Notes under the pieces: model-generated | The model's input: the letters and a program-made list of their open reading frames with translations, nothing else | What the model was told of the DNA's origin: nothing | Database searches by the model: none | NCBI RefSeq assembly: GCF_002007605.1 | Contig: NZ_CP019799.1 | Location: forward strand, 2,892,001-2,956,000 | Reading direction: 5' to 3' | Origin: Cellvibrio sp. PSBB023 | Lineage (GTDB): Bacteria > Pseudomonadota > Gammaproteobacteria > Pseudomonadales > Cellvibrionaceae | Length of the DNA: 64,000 bases | Made by a program: the position numbers and the translations under genes | In this document: one piece after another, positions 1 through 8,603 of the stretch | How the letters are laid out: each line of letters opens with the position of its first letter | Numbering within the stretch: the first letter of the stretch is position 1

Positions 1-1
1 T

Positions 2-232
2 GAGCAGGAATTTTCTGCACTGCGCTATGGCGACAATTTATTTGCTGCGGTTGCCCAGTATATTGTGAGCCGCCGCCAGCGCGGTGAACGCTACCCTTGC
101 TACATTACCGATCTGGACTTATCCCTCTGTCACGACACAATTGCCCAACAAACCGGTGTGCAACTCGGCCATTATTTGCGCTTAAAAGCAGAGCTGGAAA
201 CCAGGCTCAACCACGCCTTGGGCCAGATGTAA
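2..232 (+). CDS. C-terminal fragment, possible class I adenylate cyclase (CyaA)
   Basis: An open frame runs from the window edge to a TAA stop at 230-232 and gives the last 76 residues of a larger protein. It is well formed, with no frameshift, and reads as soluble alpha/beta sequence containing the string YPCYITDLDLS, followed by a basic helical tail that ends in LNHALGQM. From memory this tail resembles the C-terminus of proteobacterial class I adenylate cyclases, which make cAMP from ATP. No catalytic domain is visible, so the identity is tentative. The facing gene downstream (AlkC-like) is unrelated. That this is the 3' end of a plus-strand gene is much more certain than its name. Confidence 0.5.
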   Translation, partial: EQEFSALRYGDNLFAAVAQYIVSRRQRGERYPCYITDLDLSLCHDTIAQQTGVQLGHYLRLKAELETRLNHALGQM

Positions 233-245
233 ACCAGCAGCAGTA

Positions 246-1361
246 TTACATCTGCAAGGTAAAATCCGTGCGCGCCACTTCTTTGCCGTTTACCTGAATC
301 GCCAACTGATGGACGCCCGCATAATAGCGGCGTGTGGTGATGGGTTTAAAAGAATGCTGCTTGGTAATGGTCAAGACTTCCTTCGGCGCGAGAGTGATAT
401 TTTTTAATTTGAACACCTTGGGCGCGACTTTTCCGTTGGATTTCATAAAATAAATAAGGTAGTCCACCACCAAATTTTGCGACTGCTTACCGCCGGTAAG
501 CTGGCAATTAAATGCGAGTGTATCGCCAACGGCGATTTTCTGTTTATCCAGAGTAATATCACTGACCGCCACACTGGGCTTGGGCGCGTATCCCAACAGC
601 GGAAATACTCGCGTATCGCCTGCCTTTACCAAACTGCGCAACGCGTGTTTCACAATCCAATCTGTGTCTTCATGTTTGTCATCCAACCACTGGCGACACA
701 GGGCAATCATCCAATCCGGGTTATCTTTGCTGATGTCATTGAGGTTATTCGCCACAGAGCGGCGCACGTAGAGGCTGTCGTCAGTTTTTAATTTTTCCAA
801 AATAGCCGCGAGCGGTTCCGGGTCGCGAATAAATTGCGGCAGGCGCATGCCCCAAGGCAAACGCGGGCGAGAACCTTCCGATGCCAAACGGCGTACATGC
901 TCGGACGGATGCTCGCACCATTTCAGCAAGGTCTTGTAGGTTAGCGCAGTGTGCTGCTGGATGAAGGGACGAATCGCAAATTCAGCACTGAATAAAGGGG
1001 TGAGTTTTTCCAAGGTTTGCAGTGCTTCTTTGGGATGTTGTAATCCGTGCACGGATACATAATCAATTACTGGCCAAGCGGCAAAACCGGCTTTGTTATC
1101 GGCGGCACTGCCTCTGTCCCACACTTCGGGCAGGGCCTGCAAATGTTTGCTGAGCGTTGTGAAAGGTAAATCGTAATGGCGATGCAACACCTCAATCAGG
1201 TGATGAACCCGCGCTTTTAATTCCAGCGCTTCCAATCCCCGCTCGGCGTCTTTTTGAAAGGCGCGCGCATTAAACTGCGGAATCACCTGCGCCACACTAT
1301 TGCCTATGCGTTTAATCGCCGCGCGGCCCAAGCCGTCTTTCATTAAGGATTGTTCGGTCAT
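246..1361 (-). CDS. AlkC-type DNA alkylation repair protein
   Basis: Probable DNA glycosylase that removes alkylated bases (3-methyladenine type lesions). Residues from about 15 to 285 are HEAT-like helical repeats. They contain the block EHVRRLASEGSRPRLPWG, which I associate with the AlkC/AlkD superfamily and in particular AlkC. The last 80 residues or so look like a beta-sandwich (Ig-like) domain, which is known in AlkC proteins. A GTG-less ATG at 1361 is preferred over the upstream in-frame ATG at 1376, because AGGTGG sits 5-6 bases before it. It stands alone, convergent with the fragment at the left edge. The exact lesion specificity cannot be read from the sequence. Confidence 0.8.
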   Translation of the reverse strand: MTEQSLMKDGLGRAAIKRIGNSVAQVIPQFNARAFQKDAERGLEALELKARVHHLIEVLHRHYDLPFTTLSKHLQALPEVWDRGSAADNKAGFAAWPVIDYVSVHGLQHPKEALQTLEKLTPLFSAEFAIRPFIQQHTALTYKTLLKWCEHPSEHVRRLASEGSRPRLPWGMRLPQFIRDPEPLAAILEKLKTDDSLYVRRSVANNLNDISKDNPDWMIALCRQWLDDKHEDTDWIVKHALRSLVKAGDTRVFPLLGYAPKPSVAVSDITLDKQKIAVGDTLAFNCQLTGGKQSQNLVVDYLIYFMKSNGKVAPKVFKLKNITLAPKEVLTITKQHSFKPITTRRYYAGVHQLAIQVNGKEVARTDFTLQM

Positions 1362-1438
1362 TGCTTCCACCTGCACCTGTTAAATAAGGAACTATTGTTC
1401 CATAAAAAACCGGTGCAAGTGAGTTGGCTTTTGTCACC

Positions 1439-1951
1439 TTATTGCGCGACCCTCAGCCGCGCTGTAGGTGTGTGTTGTTCGCGCGCGGCAAAGGCGACCG
1501 GCCTTAATAAGGGCGCTGTCGCTACTGCAGGTTGCAACTCAAAACATTTGCCTTTTGTCGTGGTAAGTTTGACGGATTTTTCATACATCCAGGTTTCAGT
1601 AATTAATCCATCGCGCAGGACAAACAGCAACCGCGCACGCAGTGCCAGGCGGCACTGTGTTGCAGGCAAGCCCATAAATTCTTCGTGGTGAATTCCTTCA
1701 ATACGCAAACACACGACCGCTTCTGATTCACTCGTATGGAGTTGCTCAATTGACCATTCAGGCTCAGCAAAAACATCCAGCAAAAAATTAAAAAAGGCCA
1801 GATACTCACCGCGATGGCGCGGGTCAAATTCAGGGAAGCCCCAGCAGCGCACATGCTCCGCCACATAGCGGTCAAAGTGCGGGGCAGAGCCGCTAAATGC
1901 CCCCTGCAAAAAATCGCGAATACCGGCATCAAGGTGTTGGTGGTCGGACAT
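1439..1951 (-). CDS. SnoaL-like / NTF2-fold protein
   Basis: A 170-residue protein of the NTF2-like superfamily, resembling SnoaL-type ester cyclase or limonene-epoxide-hydrolase-like proteins. It has an N-terminal helix with FDRYVAEHVRCWG, the typical small-barrel strands (EAVVCLRIEGIHHEEFMGLPAT) and LRDGLITETWMYEK near the end of the fold. The last 35 residues are low-complexity and probably disordered. The start at 1951 follows GGAG with good spacing; an upstream in-frame ATG lacks a ribosome site. It is divergent from an AraC-family regulator 194 bases away, which may control it (inference). Substrate unknown. Confidence 0.65.
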   Translation of the reverse strand: MSDHQHLDAGIRDFLQGAFSGSAPHFDRYVAEHVRCWGFPEFDPRHRGEYLAFFNFLLDVFAEPEWSIEQLHTSESEAVVCLRIEGIHHEEFMGLPATQCRLALRARLLFVLRDGLITETWMYEKSVKLTTTKGKCFELQPAVATAPLLRPVAFAAREQHTPTARLRVAQ

Positions 1952-2145
1952 GGTGAACTCCTTCCCGCACGGGATGATCAGAAATACAGGCAATCAGAGC
2001 CTTACTATAAAGAGCAAGGTCGTCCCTCGATAGCAAATTACTCGTTGATTATTGCCTAAAACTCCAGACTCAAGCGCCGCCCCGTTCTACCGCCCAAGCC
2101 GACGCGCTACACTCGGTAGCAATGATTCAATCCGGGAGCGTAACA

Positions 2146-3117
2146 ATGACCACGGCAGAGAAAAGAACGACATCGGGGCCGGATGTTGACGCCATATTGG
2201 CGGAAATGGTTGAGCGGACACTGGCCCTGACACCCGAAGAAGGCGTGAATGCCACCGCCTTTGGGCCATTGCAGATATACCGATCCAATCGCACCAGCGA
2301 GGCCATCCATGGGCGCTATGAACCCGCACTGTGCATTATTGCGCAGGGGCGCAAGCGTGCCATGCTCTGCGATGAAATTTTTAACTACAGCCCCAGCCAC
2401 TATCTGGTGGCCGCTGTGGATTTGCCGGTCGTCGGCCAAGTGATTGAAGCGAGTGAAGATAAACCCTACCTGTGCGTGCGCCTGGATCTGACGCCGAAAA
2501 AAATCAGCGATCTATTAATGGAAATGGCACCAGCCAATCACCAGCCACCACAAGCGCGCGCGGAAAAAACTACCCGCACCTCGCAACGCGGGCTGTTTGT
2601 GAGCCAGGCAAACGGGCATTTATTGGATGCCGTTCTGCGCCTGTTGCGCCTGCTGGATAACCCTGCTGACCTGGCGATGCTCGGGCCGCTGCTTGAACGC
2701 GAAATCATCTATCGACTGCTGCAAGATGAGCAGGCCGATGCGCTGCACCAAATCGCACTGGCCGATAGCCATGCGCAAAAAATTGCGGCGGTTATTGCAT
2801 TGTTGAAACGGGATTTTCAAAAAAGTTGGCGCATTGACGAGCTGGCACAAACGGCTTGCATGAGCAATTCATCGCTGCATACCCACTTTAAAAACATCAC
2901 CAATATGACGCCGCTGCAATACCAAAAAAACCTGCGTCTGCAAGAAGCGCGACGCTTATTGTTTTCCGAAAACCTGGACGCCGCTACCGCCAGCCACAGG
3001 GTTGGTTATGAAAGCCCATCGCAGTTTAATCGCGAATACCACCGTTTATTTGGCTTGCCACCGGTGCGCGATTTGGCACAGCTGCGCGCCACCAAGCAAC
3101 TGCTGGTAAATGCCTGA
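2146..3117 (+). CDS. AraC-family transcriptional regulator with AraC_N domain
   Basis: Transcription factor of 323 residues. Residues 30-185 or so form the cupin-like AraC N-terminal ligand domain (YEPALCIIAQGRKRAML, then YLVAAVDLPVVGQV), of the PF06719 type. The C-terminal 100 residues are the double HTH (IDELAQTACMSNSSLHTHFKNIT, then AATASHRVGYESPSQFNREYHRLFG). ATG at 2146 is chosen because GGGAG lies 7 bases upstream; another ATG at 2122 has none. It faces the SnoaL-like gene and is followed by a hairpin terminator. Proteins of this subtype often sit beside an oxidoreductase or a small enzyme that they regulate, but the inducer cannot be read. Confidence 0.85.
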   Translation: MTTAEKRTTSGPDVDAILAEMVERTLALTPEEGVNATAFGPLQIYRSNRTSEAIHGRYEPALCIIAQGRKRAMLCDEIFNYSPSHYLVAAVDLPVVGQVIEASEDKPYLCVRLDLTPKKISDLLMEMAPANHQPPQARAEKTTRTSQRGLFVSQANGHLLDAVLRLLRLLDNPADLAMLGPLLEREIIYRLLQDEQADALHQIALADSHAQKIAAVIALLKRDFQKSWRIDELAQTACMSNSSLHTHFKNITNMTPLQYQKNLRLQEARRLLFSENLDAATASHRVGYESPSQFNREYHRLFGLPPVRDLAQLRATKQLLVNA

Positions 3118-3226
3118 TGCGTCATAAAAAAGGCTCCGTTGCGGACACTGCTGCCCCAGAGCATGTAGATAAAAGAAAATCCTATTTTTCGAGTTGATAC
3201 AAAACGGATTTAACCACACCAAGGGG

Positions 3227-3259
3227 AAATGGCCCACAAGTAATTTTCGGGCCATTTTT
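3227..3259 (+). terminator. Rho-independent terminator of the AraC gene
   Basis: Perfect 9-bp stem AAATGGCCC / GGGCCATTT with a 13-base loop and a run of five T on the plus strand. It lies 110 bases after the AraC stop codon and just before the convergent immunity-like gene. Confidence 0.6.
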
Positions 3260-3286
3260 ATGGGTGCTCGCGAGGCGGCACTACAA

Positions 3287-3805
3287 TTACAGTGCACCTG
3301 CCTCATACCTCAGCGCAAGCTCTTTTAATTTTTCCAACAAACCTCCTTCAAGCAACATATTCCTAGGAATATCCCATTGCTGCGGAGGAATTTCAGATAT
3401 GTAACTCGCACGGCTAGCATTCCAGATATTAAAACCCGGTAAATTTTCTGCGCAGCAATGTGCCATTGCATTAATACCAATAAGCTCACCGTTAAATTCT
3501 TTTCGCAGACTACGCTCGAAATCAGAGGCACCTCCTTGATCCTGTGGTTTAAAAAAACCGCTTTCAAAACGATCCACTAACCAAGGAAGCACTTCCAGAG
3601 GAAATTCCTTCTGCTCCATATCCCAATGTTTTTTTAGCTTCCGCCAGAAAAGAAAATGAACGACCAGATAGTTACCTTTTATGAACAATCTTACTGTTTC
3701 ATCAGGGAACATTTCATATTTAATTGAAAACAAAAACATCTCATCCTTCTTAAGATTATCCGGATCAATTAACCCAAGAGGGAACAAAACTGTTTTTTGA
3801 TTCAT
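3287..3805 (-). CDS. Putative immunity protein, unknown family
   Basis: 172-residue cytoplasmic-looking protein without a signal peptide or membrane segment. I do not recognise the family. It is rich in acidic and aromatic residues and its codons are AT-rich compared with most neighbours. It starts immediately after the TAA of the 489-residue gene upstream (stop at 3806-3808, ATG at 3803-3805). Its ribosome site AGAGGTGG lies inside that gene, so the two are translationally coupled. A small, acidic, divergent gene directly behind a multidomain gene with a proline-rich linker is the usual layout of a toxin-immunity pair. The immunity role is inferred from context only. Confidence 0.45.
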   Translation of the reverse strand: MNQKTVLFPLGLIDPDNLKKDEMFLFSIKYEMFPDETVRLFIKGNYLVVHFLFWRKLKKHWDMEQKEFPLEVLPWLVDRFESGFFKPQDQGGASDFERSLRKEFNGELIGINAMAHCCAENLPGFNIWNASRASYISEIPPQQWDIPRNMLLEGGLLEKLKELALRYEAGAL

Positions 3806-5275
3806 TTAAACCACCTCTCTTAACGTTAGCGGTATTGTTTTTACATTTTTCATTTGAGATATGGGAGGTGGATTATTTTCCAATGTCAGTGTTTCCACTA
3901 CTCCATATCGCGTACTTCCTTCACGGGATTGCGTTAATCCATTTCCAGTAAATTCACTGTTAGCACCAATTTCTGTACGGACATTATGTCTAGCCGAAAA
4001 TCTTTTTTGATCCGCTAAAGACAGACTACTCTCATAGTCTTGCTGATCCCTCTCATTAAACTCCCTTAATCCAGCCGCATGATAAGCTTCCATATCCCTT
4101 GAATACTGCGTCTGATACTCAGGCGTCATCACATCCTTCAATACCGCAAAATCATGCTTACCGCCCAAATATTTTTGGGTCGGCTCCTGCATGTTATCCC
4201 ATGTCGGGATCAGCGTATTTTGACCAAAAAGATCACCATTTTCACCTCGATCTATAATATGCAGCACATATTCTTTTTCGGGGTCGTAGGGTGTTCCCAA
4301 AATATCGGCAATCAACTGGGGATCAGTATCCGCATTTTCTAACTGATCAAAACTTGTTGCCCATACGGGCGCAAGACCACTGTCACGCTGGAAAGCGAGT
4401 TTCGCATTAGGGTCAGAATTATTAGTTTGGAAACTAACCAGAAACCGCTCCTGACTCACTTCGTTACTTTTTACTTTCGCCAGCTGTTGCTCGTCAGAGT
4501 ATTTAGCTTGGTAGCCATTTGAAACCAGCCGCTCACGCGCCTCTTTCAAACCTTGCGCACACTCATCTAAGGTTTGCGGCGGGGCCTTTTTAACCGGAGG
4601 CTTTTCAGTATTGCTACCAGCAGAAGAACTATTACTCTCCGGTGCCAAAGGCACCGGCTTATCCGCTGCAGTTGCAGGCAGAAATTCCGTTGCTTTTGCC
4701 GGAGGTGCTTTGGGAGGCAGGGGAATTTTATACGCGAGCAATTCGCCTGTGGCGAGTAAATTCAATACTTCGGCCGACGGATTTTGTTTTTGATAGTCGT
4801 TATACAGACTTTCGCCTTTTAGATACCCTAAAAATACCTCGCTGCTAATGCCTAATTCATTTAATAATTGTTGGGCGGCATCAGTACTGTTAATCACTTC
4901 GGGCATCAGGTCCGTGGCGCAGTGCGGATTTGGTCCCTTGATGATACGCAAACCAATCCCGTGCTTACCTGGTAATGCTCCCACTGTCGTTAATGCCGGT
5001 AATTGATAGATCCGTAAATCGCCTCGCAAAACACACTGCGCGACCGCTTGATATATCTCACCCGGATGGCTGCCATGAAAGTAAGATGTCCCCTGCTGGA
5101 CACTGCCAAGAATTTGCACCCACTGTTGCAGGCCTACCGGTAATCTGGCAACAAGACGAAAAATAGAATAGGAATCGCTGGAGTAGGCTTGTGCGGAAGA
5201 GGAGCGAGGTGAGCGTGTGCGACCGGTTAGTTCATAGGCTTGGCCGGTATAATCTTGAATAACAATATTGACCAC
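3806..5275 (-). CDS. Candidate polymorphic toxin / effector
   Basis: 489 residues starting with GTG, with AGGA 7 bases upstream. Three parts are visible. An N-terminal globular region of about 185 residues includes HGSHPGEIYQAVAQCVLRGDLRIYQLP. A proline/alanine/serine linker (about 185-240; PLPPKAPPAK, then SNSSSAGSN) follows. A C-terminal region of about 245 residues includes a DECAQGLKEARERL helix, YVLHIIDRGENGDLFGQNTLIPTWDN and charged helices with many D/E/R/Q. There is no signal peptide, which fits delivery by type VI secretion or a similar route, but no secretion genes lie in the window. I do not recognise the C-terminal domain and assign no enzymatic activity. The coupled small gene behind it is the main support for the toxin reading. 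Confidence 0.45.
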   Translation of the reverse strand: MVNIVIQDYTGQAYELTGRTRSPRSSSAQAYSSDSYSIFRLVARLPVGLQQWVQILGSVQQGTSYFHGSHPGEIYQAVAQCVLRGDLRIYQLPALTTVGALPGKHGIGLRIIKGPNPHCATDLMPEVINSTDAAQQLLNELGISSEVFLGYLKGESLYNDYQKQNPSAEVLNLLATGELLAYKIPLPPKAPPAKATEFLPATAADKPVPLAPESNSSSAGSNTEKPPVKKAPPQTLDECAQGLKEARERLVSNGYQAKYSDEQQLAKVKSNEVSQERFLVSFQTNNSDPNAKLAFQRDSGLAPVWATSFDQLENADTDPQLIADILGTPYDPEKEYVLHIIDRGENGDLFGQNTLIPTWDNMQEPTQKYLGGKHDFAVLKDVMTPEYQTQYSRDMEAYHAAGLREFNERDQQDYESSLSLADQKRFSARHNVRTEIGANSEFTGNGLTQSREGSTRYGVVETLTLENNPPPISQMKNVKTIPLTLREVV

Positions 5276-5660
5276 ATTGGCATCCTTGTGTTGTTGATCT
5301 TGAAAAACGGTGAACGTGCAGTGTAGGTATTTTGTCTGCTGTGTCCATAGTTAGCAGAATCCTGCACTAAAACTGTGACAGGCTTCCAGTCCAGATAAGC
5401 TGTCCCTCGATACCAATATGCTTCCCTAGGGCTCACATCACAATGATTATGCATCTATTGCTGGAATTTGCGTGTCACAGCGCTAAATCAAGTTGGACAG
5501 TGCTGCGGATCATAGGAGAGTGAAAAGAATTTTTTTGATAGTGGCGGCGTAAAAAAAGCGAACCTCAAATGAGGCTCGCTTTATAAATAAAACTATTCGG
5601 CACCTGTACTTTTACGGTGCCTTTTGATTATTGCGTTGTGACTATTAATGGGTTTTGTAA
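5276..5660. other. Intergenic region between kinase-like gene and toxin candidate
   Basis: 385 bases without a convincing gene. The right half holds a terminator for the kinase-like gene and a second hairpin, GGCACC at 5599-5604 pairing with GGTGCC at 5616-5621, followed by TTTT on the plus strand. The left half must hold the promoter of the toxin candidate; no clear -35/-10 pair was found. Confidence 0.5.
5551..5583 (-). terminator. Terminator downstream of the sensor kinase-like gene
   Basis: Stem AAAGCGAGCCTC / GAGGTTCGCTTT (one mismatch) on the minus strand with an ATTT loop, followed by a run of seven T. It lies about 80 bases after the stop of the PAS/kinase-like gene. Confidence 0.7.
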
Positions 5661-7016
5661 TTAGCCCAGCGCTAATTGAATATTAAAACAGGTGCCGTTT
5701 TGCTCATCGGATGTCACCGCCATTTGGCCGCGATGGTGATGGGTAATAATAAAATAGGAATAGGATAAACGCTGTTCAACCGGGCAAGTTTCCGGGTGGC
5801 TGTTCATGGCAAAAAAGGGTTGGAAAATATCCAGCTGTTCATCTTCGCTCAGGCATTTGCCGTTGTGCGCCAGCTTGATCCATAGCGAATCATAAAACTC
5901 ACCTATCTCGATATTAATCCAGGGTTTGTTGTCGTCGTCCCAGGATTTGGCGTTGAGCGCATAAAACGCGTTGCGCATCAGGCGCACAAACACCTGTGCC
6001 AGCTCGGCAGGGAAACAGGGAATGTTCGGCAGGTTGGCGGCGTAGTTGCGGCGAATATTAATTTGTTTAAAGGCTAAGCCATCGGCATCTTTAAACAACT
6101 GGCTCGCCAGTTCGATACTGTGATCCATAATGGGCGGAACCGCTTCCAGTTGTTTGGTTTCGCGGTGGCTGCTGGCCAGCTCCAATAAGTTTTGGGCGAT
6201 GGCCGTTGCCTGTTGCGCACTTTGGCGCACTGCTTCCACTTCGCTTAATAAAAACCCTTTCACTTCACCCAAGTCTGCTGCTTCCAATTCCTGGCGGGCG
6301 CTGGATACCCGGGCAAAGATACTGTTAATCGGCAGGCTGATGTCGTACACCATGGCCGAGGCCAACTCGCCCATGGCCGATACCTTGTCGCGCTCGGCCA
6401 ATTTGTTTTCCGCGTTGACTTGCTTGGTCACATCGGAAATCAAAATCACTATACCGGTATCATCTTGCTTATCGAGCGGATACAAGGTGATGTCAAAACT
6501 GTACTGACCGGGCTGGGCGTGTTTGATGATCATGGTCTCGCCGGATTCCAGCACCGACAAGACTTGCGCTTGCGTGAGGGTGATGGAGGAGTAGGCCTCC
6601 CACAAATTTTTGCCTACCACATCTTTCAAGGGGCGACCGGTCACCTCTTCGGCTTTTTTGTTCCACTGGGTTATTTGCAATTGCTGATTCAAGCCAATCA
6701 ACATCACCGGCATGGAGTTCACAATGCTGGTGATATAGGCCTCCCGCTCCTGCAACTCCGCCGTACGGTGTGCAACGCGATCTTCCAGTGTGGCTTTGAT
6801 ATCGGTCAGTGCGCGGTTGGAACGCACAGCACGCCAGTGGGCGCGCACCATAAACACCAGCACTATCACCAGGGTCGGAATTAAGATACTGGCCGTTGTA
6901 TTCGCCACGTATTGCCACTTGGTACTGCCATCTGCCTCGCGGAATACAGAAAAGATATCGGCATAGGTATTACAGCTAAGGCAGGCAAGAGCAACTAGGG
7001 CCAAGGGGTGTTTCAT
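5661..7016 (-). CDS. Membrane PAS-HATPase protein, degenerate histidine kinase
   Basis: 451 residues from ATG 7016, which gives a normal signal-like N-terminus (MKHPLALVALACLS); an earlier ATG at 7049 has no ribosome site. The order is: signal or first membrane segment, short periplasmic part, membrane helix (SILIPTLVIVLVFMV), coiled coil (ALTDIKATLEDRVAHRTAELQERE), PAS (SIVNSMPVMLIGLNQQLQIT and following), then a dimerisation helix and HATPase. The H-box reads MGELASAMVYDISLP, with Tyr (codon 6345-6347) where the phospho-accepting His should be. The N-box is kept (RNAFYAL), but the DxG box is LAHNGK, with His for Asp. No response regulator is adjacent. It is probably a signalling pseudokinase or a partner of another kinase. 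Confidence 0.75.
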   Translation of the reverse strand: MKHPLALVALACLSCNTYADIFSVFREADGSTKWQYVANTTASILIPTLVIVLVFMVRAHWRAVRSNRALTDIKATLEDRVAHRTAELQEREAYITSIVNSMPVMLIGLNQQLQITQWNKKAEEVTGRPLKDVVGKNLWEAYSSITLTQAQVLSVLESGETMIIKHAQPGQYSFDITLYPLDKQDDTGIVILISDVTKQVNAENKLAERDKVSAMGELASAMVYDISLPINSIFARVSSARQELEAADLGEVKGFLLSEVEAVRQSAQQATAIAQNLLELASSHRETKQLEAVPPIMDHSIELASQLFKDADGLAFKQINIRRNYAANLPNIPCFPAELAQVFVRLMRNAFYALNAKSWDDDNKPWINIEIGEFYDSLWIKLAHNGKCLSEDEQLDIFQPFFAMNSHPETCPVEQRLSYSYFIITHHHRGQMAVTSDEQNGTCFNIQLALG

Positions 7017-7124
7017 GAAATCAGTCTCGTGGAGGCGCGACGGCGACATAGCAGCAGAGAGCTGACTATATCGCCACAGGAAATAGGGAGGGAATTTTAC
7101 AAGATAGCTCGGGGCAATAGCTAT

Positions 7125-8549
7125 TTATTCGCGTCGTATACGACCAACCAGCCAATAGGCGCCGAATGCCGGAACAGCAAAACCGATCAACAACCAGTAA
7201 GCGGCATTACTGGCCCCTGCCACACCACCTACGTAAGATATTCCCGCCGCATTGGACACCAACCCCGCAAGCGCTGCGCCCACGGCCATTGCATAAAGCT
7301 GCACACTGGTAATCGCCGAGGACGCCAGATTTTCCTGGGCAGGGTTAGCCAATTGGAGAACGCGGGTTAACAAATGTGGCCAGCACAATCCCACACCAAA
7401 ACCCGCACCGGTCAGGGCAAGAATGATCAACACTGTCTCCGTGATGGGAGGGAAGTTGCCATTCACCGGCATTAACCAGGCAAGTGCTGCCAGGGAGATA
7501 GCCACCAACAGCGGGCCAATTCGCACCAACCTGGCGGCGATTTGTGTATTGCAGCCCGAGCTAAACAGCGATGCCAAGCTCCAGCCCGCCGCCATGGTCG
7601 CCGTTATATAACCGGCAATTAAGGGTGAATGGCCGTGAATAATTTGCAGAAAATAAGGCACAAAAATTTCAGGCGAGAGCGCAATCATTAACAGGCCGAT
7701 ACAAATATAAATTTGCCCCAATGGCTGGCGAGCGGAATAGGCGCCATCCGGAAGCAACGGCGCAGACTCGCGCTTGTCGACCCACACCATGACCAATGCC
7801 AGACCGATGCCCAACAAAAGTGCAAGCGCTCGCCCACTATTGCTCTCCAATTGCCCCGCCATGGCAATGGCAAGCGCCGAGGCGGTGAGCAATATAATTT
7901 GTCGCACCGGGATAAGCTCCGCCGCGCCACTCTTGGGTTGCTCATCACTTAACTTTAGAACGACTACCAGGGTTTGAAACAACAAGACCGGCAACAGTGC
8001 CCAAAAGGCAAAACGCCAATGACCTGCCTCAGCAAATATCCCGCCCAGGGCGGGGCCCAGCAAGGTTGCTACACCCCACATACCGCACACCAGTGCAATG
8101 GCGCGCGCCCATAACCGCGGCTCAAATAAGGTGCGGATTAAGGCATAGCCCAAGGCGGCAAGAATACCGCCCCCCAAACCTTGCACTGTTCGCCCAAGCA
8201 ACAGCCAAGGCATGTTGGATGCAGAGGCGCAGAGAATAGAACCCACCGCAAAAATCCCCAATGCCAGCAAATAGGCACGACGCGCGCTAAAGCTGGATAA
8301 CAGTTTGCTGGTCAAAGCTGAACCGATAATCGATGCAACGATAAAGAGCGTGGTATTCCACGCGTAATAACCCAGCCCGCCAATATCGCTGACGACCGAA
8401 GGCAATATGGTCGTCACCAGATAAACATTCGTCGCATGAAGGGCAACGCCACCAGTCACCGCAATCGACTTCAGAAAATTACCATTACGCAGTAAATCGC
8501 CCCAGGATGCAGGCACAGTCAACTCAGTATGCAATTCACACCTCGACAA
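7125..8549 (-). CDS. MFS drug-type exporter, 14 transmembrane segments
   Basis: Inner-membrane major facilitator protein of 474 residues. Fourteen hydrophobic segments can be counted, as in the DHA2 (EmrB/QacA) drug:H+ antiporter family. Motif A/B-like sequence is at LLGRTVQGLGGGILAALGY, and the antiporter motif C is at VATLLGPALGGIF after the fifth segment. A TTG at 8549 opens the frame, but the true start may be a few codons later (AGGTG lies inside the first codons), so the N-terminus is uncertain. It is divergent from the HTH regulator at 8604 across a perfect inverted repeat, so repression by that regulator is likely. Substrate unknown. Confidence 0.8.
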   Translation of the reverse strand: MSRCELHTELTVPASWGDLLRNGNFLKSIAVTGGVALHATNVYLVTTILPSVVSDIGGLGYYAWNTTLFIVASIIGSALTSKLLSSFSARRAYLLALGIFAVGSILCASASNMPWLLLGRTVQGLGGGILAALGYALIRTLFEPRLWARAIALVCGMWGVATLLGPALGGIFAEAGHWRFAFWALLPVLLFQTLVVVLKLSDEQPKSGAAELIPVRQIILLTASALAIAMAGQLESNSGRALALLLGIGLALVMVWVDKRESAPLLPDGAYSARQPLGQIYICIGLLMIALSPEIFVPYFLQIIHGHSPLIAGYITATMAAGWSLASLFSSGCNTQIAARLVRIGPLLVAISLAALAWLMPVNGNFPPITETVLIILALTGAGFGVGLCWPHLLTRVLQLANPAQENLASSAITSVQLYAMAVGAALAGLVSNAAGISYVGGVAGASNAAYWLLIGFAVPAFGAYWLVGRIRRE

Positions 8550-8561
8550 ATCAGTACTTGA

Positions 8562-8597
8562 ACCCTATTATCCAAGTATATTTTTGGATAATAGGGT
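8562..8597. promoter_or_regulatory. Perfect 14-bp inverted-repeat operator
   Basis: ACCCTATTATCCAA at 8562-8575 and TTGGATAATAGGGT at 8584-8597 are exact reverse complements separated by 8 bases. The site fills the space between the divergent MFS and HTH regulator genes, ending 6 bases before the regulator's ATG. The same half-site core TTGGATAATA recurs at 8625-8634 inside the regulator's first codons. It is most simply the operator of the regulator itself. Confidence 0.7.
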
Positions 8598-8603
8598 AGC
8601 CAG

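Noticed and set aside
5227..5454. Open frame of 75 codons upstream of and overlapping the toxin candidate
   Set aside because: Overlaps the better-supported gene start, no ribosome site, no recognisable family.
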